From Oscillospiraceae bacterium (GTDB lineage: Bacteria; Bacillota; Clostridia; Oscillospirales; Ruminococcaceae), in contig JAFXGY010000040.1 of the NCBI GenBank assembly GCA_017536625.1, positions 1 to 58,982 of the forward strand: a stretch of 58,982 bases of DNA, given 5' to 3'. Below are positions 56,224 to 58,982 of the stretch, in pieces. Position numbers and translations under genes: made by a program. The notes beneath the pieces are model-generated. The model ran no database searches. It had not been told where the DNA came from and worked only from the letters and a program-made list of their open reading frames with translations. How positions within the stretch are numbered: the stretch's first letter is position 1; every line of letters begins with the position of its first letter.

Positions 56224-56785
56224 AAAAAGGCTCGGTTTTGCCCTTTGCGGTTCATTCTGCACTTTTGAAAAAGTGCTTCGGGAAATGGAAAAGCTGGCGG
56301 AAATATATGATATTACGCCAATTATGTCCGAAGGGGCTTCCTCCATAAACAGCAGATTCGGAAAATCGGAAGATTTTATCCGCCGGATAACCGAAATTAC
56401 CGGAAAACCGCCGATAACCACCATTGCCGGCGCAGAACCCATTGGACCGAAGGCTCTTCTCGATGTGCTTCTCATCGAACCCTGTACCGGGAACACTATC
56501 GGGAAACTTGCGAACGGAATAACCGATACCGCGGTGACCATGGCGGCGAAGGCTCATCTTCGGAACGGGAGGCCTCTTGTAATTGCCGTTTCGACCAACG
56601 ATGCCCTCGGTGCTTCGGCGCAGAACATCGGAAGGCTTATGAACGCGAAGAATGTTTTTTTTGTGCCCATGTCGCAGGATTCCCCGGAAGGGAAGCCTGC
56701 TTCGATGGTGGCACATTTTGAAAAAAGCGCCGAAGCGGTCGAAGCCGCCCTTTTGGGAAAACAGCTTCAGCCGGTGATAAAATAA
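56213..56785 (+). CDS. dpaB: Dipicolinate synthase subunit B
   Basis: The 190-residue product is a flavoprotein-like (UbiX/Dfp fold) subunit with LGFALCGSFCTFEKVLREME, the start of SpoVFB, then GPKALLDVLLIEPCTGNTIG, KLANGITDTAVTMAAKAHLR and PLVIAVSTNDALGASAQNIG. AAAGGGAGG lies before the ATG at 56213; an in-frame ATG seven codons upstream is less well placed. It completes the dipicolinate pathway gene pair. Confidence 0.96.
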   Translation: MANKKRLGFALCGSFCTFEKVLREMEKLAEIYDITPIMSEGASSINSRFGKSEDFIRRITEITGKPPITTIAGAEPIGPKALLDVLLIEPCTGNTIGKLANGITDTAVTMAAKAHLRNGRPLVIAVSTNDALGASAQNIGRLMNAKNVFFVPMSQDSPEGKPASMVAHFEKSAEAVEAALLGKQLQPVIK

Positions 56786-56809
56786 TCCAAAAATTCAAAA
56801 AAATGAATA

Positions 56810-56873
56810 AAAGCCCCGTTTTTTTCCAATGCTGAAATTGCGTAACAGCAAAATTTTAAAAACGGAGCTTTTA
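56810..56873 (+). promoter_or_regulatory. Structured leader hairpin ahead of the glucosaminidase gene
   Basis: AAAAGCCCCGTTTTT pairs with AAAACGGAGCTTTT (one mismatch), enclosing a second hairpin TGCTG/CAGCA. The right arm contains CGGAG, the only candidate ribosome site, and is followed by TATTTTT, so the fold both looks like a terminator and hides the ribosome site. Confidence 0.55.
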
Positions 56874-56878
56874 TTTTT

Positions 56879-57379
56879 ATGAAAAAACTTATCTCGATTC
56901 TGATATTATTTTCTGTTTTCCTCAATGGATGCGAAGCCTTTGCTCTTTCTCCGAAGGAAGCTTTGGCGATGGATCTTACGGTTCCATGCGGTTTTTCTGA
57001 AAGCGAGCTTTCCGCCGGACTTCGGGGCGAACTTCGCTCTCTTGCGCCGGAATTCATTGCGGCGGAAGAAAAATACGGCGTCAATGCGGTTTTTCTTTCG
57101 GCGGTGGCGGCGCTGGAATCCGGCTGGGGAAAAAGCTGTTTTCGTCCGAACAACATCTTCGGCTGGAGCGGAAAAAGCTTTGAATCAAAAAAAGAATGCA
57201 TTGATTTTGTTGCCTCGAAAATTTCCGAACATTATCTTTCCGAAAACGGAAAATATTATAACGGAAAAACAATTTCCGGCGTCAATAAATATTATAACGG
57301 AAATGATTTTTGGGAAAGAAAAATTGCGGAAATTATGGGGATGATTTTCCGGAATTCGGAAAAGAAAGAATATTTTTGA
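56879..57379 (+). CDS. Secreted glucosaminidase-domain peptidoglycan hydrolase
   Basis: The 166-residue product has a lipoprotein-like signal (LFSVFLNGC, Cys18) and a single glucosaminidase (lysozyme-like) domain: YGVNAVFLSAVAALESGWGKS with the catalytic Glu, FRPNNIFGWSG, and YYNGKTISGVNKYYNG. It cleaves the glycan strand of peptidoglycan. It is small for the family, with no binding repeats. Following dpaAB and with a structured leader, it may be active in sporulation (for example lysis or cortex turnover), but no spore promoter is seen. Confidence 0.88.
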   Translation: MKKLISILILFSVFLNGCEAFALSPKEALAMDLTVPCGFSESELSAGLRGELRSLAPEFIAAEEKYGVNAVFLSAVAALESGWGKSCFRPNNIFGWSGKSFESKKECIDFVASKISEHYLSENGKYYNGKTISGVNKYYNGNDFWERKIAEIMGMIFRNSEKKEYF

Positions 57380-57392
57380 TTTGGCAAAGGCT

Positions 57393-58322
57393 TTATCCGC
57401 CAAAAAAGCTGGAAACGTCTTTCAGGCAATTTTTCGGGGAATATCTCCAGCGGTCGATATGCCCTTTGGTAATATAATATTTCGGCAAAGCCGATGCGGG
57501 TTTACCATCAAAGGCATCGACTATAATAAGCTTTATCTTCATTTTTTCGGGGATAAGGCTTTTTATATAAACAGAAGTCTGCTGCCCGGGGGAAATTCGC
57601 GAACAACTTTCCGCAAGTCCAGCAAGGTTCGGCGCAAGTTCCACAAAAACGCCGTAATCTTCCACAGAACGGATTATTCCGCCGACTGTTTCTCCGGCAG
57701 AAAAATTTTCGGCATTTTCTTCCCATGTGCCAAGGAGTTCTTTGTGGGAAAGGCAGATTCTCCCGGAATCATCCCTTCCGGAAACCACTGCAAAAATTTC
57801 CTGACCGTTTCTGAATCTGTCGGAAGGATGACTGATTCGGGAAACGCTTATGCTGTCGATGGGAAGAAGGGAAGAGATTCCGCAGCCGATATCCGCAAAG
57901 CAGCCGAAGCTTTCCATATGTGTAACAACCGCAGGGATGATATCCCCGGGGACAAGCTTATCGTGATAATTTGCCTTGCATTCTTCCTGAACAGCCTTTC
58001 GTGAACAAAGCGCAATGATATTTCCGTTTTTATCCTTTTCAAAACCGGTTATAAGAAAGCAGACTGGCTTATTCACCCGCGAAATAATGGCGATATCCCT
58101 TGTTTCGCCGCTTTCAATGCCGATTGCGCATTCGCTCCGGGGGATAATGCCTTTCATCGCACCGAGTTCAAGGATAAGGTCGTGGTGCGCGTTGCATATT
58201 ATGGCTTTTGCTTCAAGAACAGTCTGGTTTTTCTGCGCTTCCCGAAGATTTTCGATGCTTGAAAGCGCGCGTTTATTTTTCGGTGAATCTATAAGGGAGC
58301 CTTCCGGCAGATATTCCGTCAT
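57393..58322 (-). CDS. S1 RNA-binding domain protein
   Basis: The 309-residue product has two S1 motifs near residues 125-200 and 205-275 (VVTHMESFGCFADIG and IIRSVEDYGVFVELAPNLAG) and a degenerate third at the N-terminus (GAMKGIIPRSEC). It is shorter than ribosomal protein S1 and lacks IspH fusion; such S1-like proteins are common in Oscillospirales and their role is not known. GGAGG lies eight bases before the ATG at 58322. A terminator-like stem from the mazG gene lies upstream. Confidence 0.86.
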   Translation of the reverse strand: MTEYLPEGSLIDSPKNKRALSSIENLREAQKNQTVLEAKAIICNAHHDLILELGAMKGIIPRSECAIGIESGETRDIAIISRVNKPVCFLITGFEKDKNGNIIALCSRKAVQEECKANYHDKLVPGDIIPAVVTHMESFGCFADIGCGISSLLPIDSISVSRISHPSDRFRNGQEIFAVVSGRDDSGRICLSHKELLGTWEENAENFSAGETVGGIIRSVEDYGVFVELAPNLAGLAESCSRISPGQQTSVYIKSLIPEKMKIKLIIVDAFDGKPASALPKYYITKGHIDRWRYSPKNCLKDVSSFFGG

Positions 58323-58384
58323 TTGTTTTTCCTCCATAAATTTTTATGGAATATTTATATTCGCCGGAAATGGATTTTATGAAA

Positions 58385-58414
58385 AGAAAAAAGCGGAGCC
58401 TTTTAGCTCCGCCG
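58385..58414 (-). terminator. Terminator of the MazG gene
   Basis: On the minus strand GGCGGAGC and GCTCCGC pair around TAAAAG and are followed by TTTTTTCTTTT. Confidence 0.82.
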
Positions 58415-58416
58415 GT

Positions 58417-58776
58417 TTATTTGCTGAATTTTTCCTCGTATTCTGTTTTATAATCTCTGCCCATATTTTTTTCGTGTTTTCGGATATAAGCTTCGGAAAT
58501 TTCATCCGGGGTTATGCCATAGCGCAAAAGTGTATCGTTATAATACATCATAACATCCGCCATTTCCTCACAAAAAGCCGCGCGGACTTTCTCATCCTCC
58601 ATGATGGAAGCATCGCCCTTCTTTTTTATAATTGCGATGGCTTCGCCCATTTCTTCCACCATAAAAAGAAGAAAATTCCTTGCATATTCCGGTTCAAGGG
58701 GGAACCATTCGTTTTTGTGGAGTTCAAAAAGTTCTTTCTGCATTGAAAGCATTTCGGAAAATTTAAGGTCGGGCAT
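58417..58776 (-). CDS. MazG-like nucleoside triphosphate pyrophosphohydrolase
   Basis: The 119-residue all-alpha NTP pyrophosphatase has MVEEMGEAIAIIKK and FCEEMADVMMYYNDTLL, the EExxE and ExxD metal-binding helices of MazG/dUTPase-like enzymes. Such proteins hydrolyse non-canonical or excess NTPs. AAAGGAG precedes the ATG at 58776. It is transcribed alone. Confidence 0.88.
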   Translation of the reverse strand: MPDLKFSEMLSMQKELFELHKNEWFPLEPEYARNFLLFMVEEMGEAIAIIKKKGDASIMEDEKVRAAFCEEMADVMMYYNDTLLRYGITPDEISEAYIRKHEKNMGRDYKTEYEEKFSK

Positions 58777-58839
58777 GGGCTTTCTCCTTTGCTGTTTGTT
58801 ATGTTTTATTATAAATCCTTTTCACCCTCCGCGCAACGA

Positions 58840-58982
58840 TGAATTATTGTTTATTTTATTAAGCCCCCTTGTTAAAGGGGGCTGGATTTTTTAACCGCTT
58901 GCGGTTAAAAAAGACTGGGGGATTCTTTCTTTAAATACCGATGTTTTTTGTTATGAATCCCTCCACCATCGCCAAAAAGGCG
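58840..58982. repeat. Palindromic MITE-like element, copy G (w-z subfamily), cut by the window edge
   Basis: The left end TGAATTATTGTTTA (58840-58853) is followed by arm w (GCCCCCTTGTTAAAGGGGGC, then AACCGCTTGCGGTT, then ACTGGGGGATT) and the beginning of arm z (GAATCCCTCCACCATCGCC). This is the opposite orientation to copies A, C and F. The right end lies outside the window. Confidence 0.85.

Overview
The window is a 59 kb chromosomal piece of an anaerobic, endospore-forming Firmicute of class Clostridia, most likely an Oscillospirales-type gut or rumen bacterium. The evidence is the mix of sporulation genes (spoVB, spoIVA, dpaA/dpaB, with a textbook SigK-type promoter), an Rnf complex, a B12-dependent class II ribonucleotide reductase, a dockerin protein, a type A RNase P RNA and a short-palindrome repeat family of a kind seen in that group. 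By eye the GC content is in the mid-40s, with a few AT-rich patches that look acquired.

Layout. 1-2 kb: start of a glutamate dehydrogenase gene, rnpB, an AT-rich membrane protein. 2-5 kb (minus): tsaE-tsaB-rpiB-upp-ruvX. 5-8.5 kb (plus): spoVB and spoIVA around a DUF1540 gene. 9-15 kb (minus): comEC-holA-toprim protein-MBOAT-DHHW-like protein. 15-18 kb: AT-rich scar, tRNA-Ala(CGC) with a duplicated 3' end, SHOCT protein, CDF transporter. 18-28 kb: a flavin electron-transfer block, with rnfCDGEAB and two small membrane genes (NusG-II and Gx families) on the minus strand, and a divergent two-repeat lipoprotein and apbE on the plus strand. 28-32 kb: HerA-like ATPase, small protein, pullulanase. 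32-45 kb: hydrolase, macro domain, feoAB, flavin reductase, LRR-dockerin protein, nrdJ, two tandem propeller lipoproteins. 45-48.5 kb: a tandem glycine riboswitch with an alanine/glycine symporter, and a yybP-ykoY manganese-type riboswitch with a CaCA exchanger. 48.8-58.8 kb: ABC exporter, TraX, MreB, RecD2, dipicolinate synthase genes, glucosaminidase, S1 protein, MazG.

The most interesting functional unit is 18.4-27.8 kb. Rnf (with an RnfG of double length), NusG-II and Gx genes resembling EetA/EetB of Listeria-type flavin extracellular electron transfer, an apparently strongly expressed lipoprotein with two FMN-attachment-like motifs, and the ApbE flavin transferase lie together around a shared control region. 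This suggests a route carrying electrons from ferredoxin or NADH to surface flavins, with Rnf taking the place of Ndh2.

The most striking structural signal is a family of seven 170-195 bp palindromic elements with TAAATTATTGTTTA ends. They come in two subfamilies built from swappable hairpin arms, and in three cases the end of the element is the stop codon of the neighbouring gene. Other points are an MBOAT/DHHW pair in which both proteins have lost their catalytic motifs, structured leaders before nrdJ and the glucosaminidase gene, and a domain-level base-composition mosaic in the dockerin protein.
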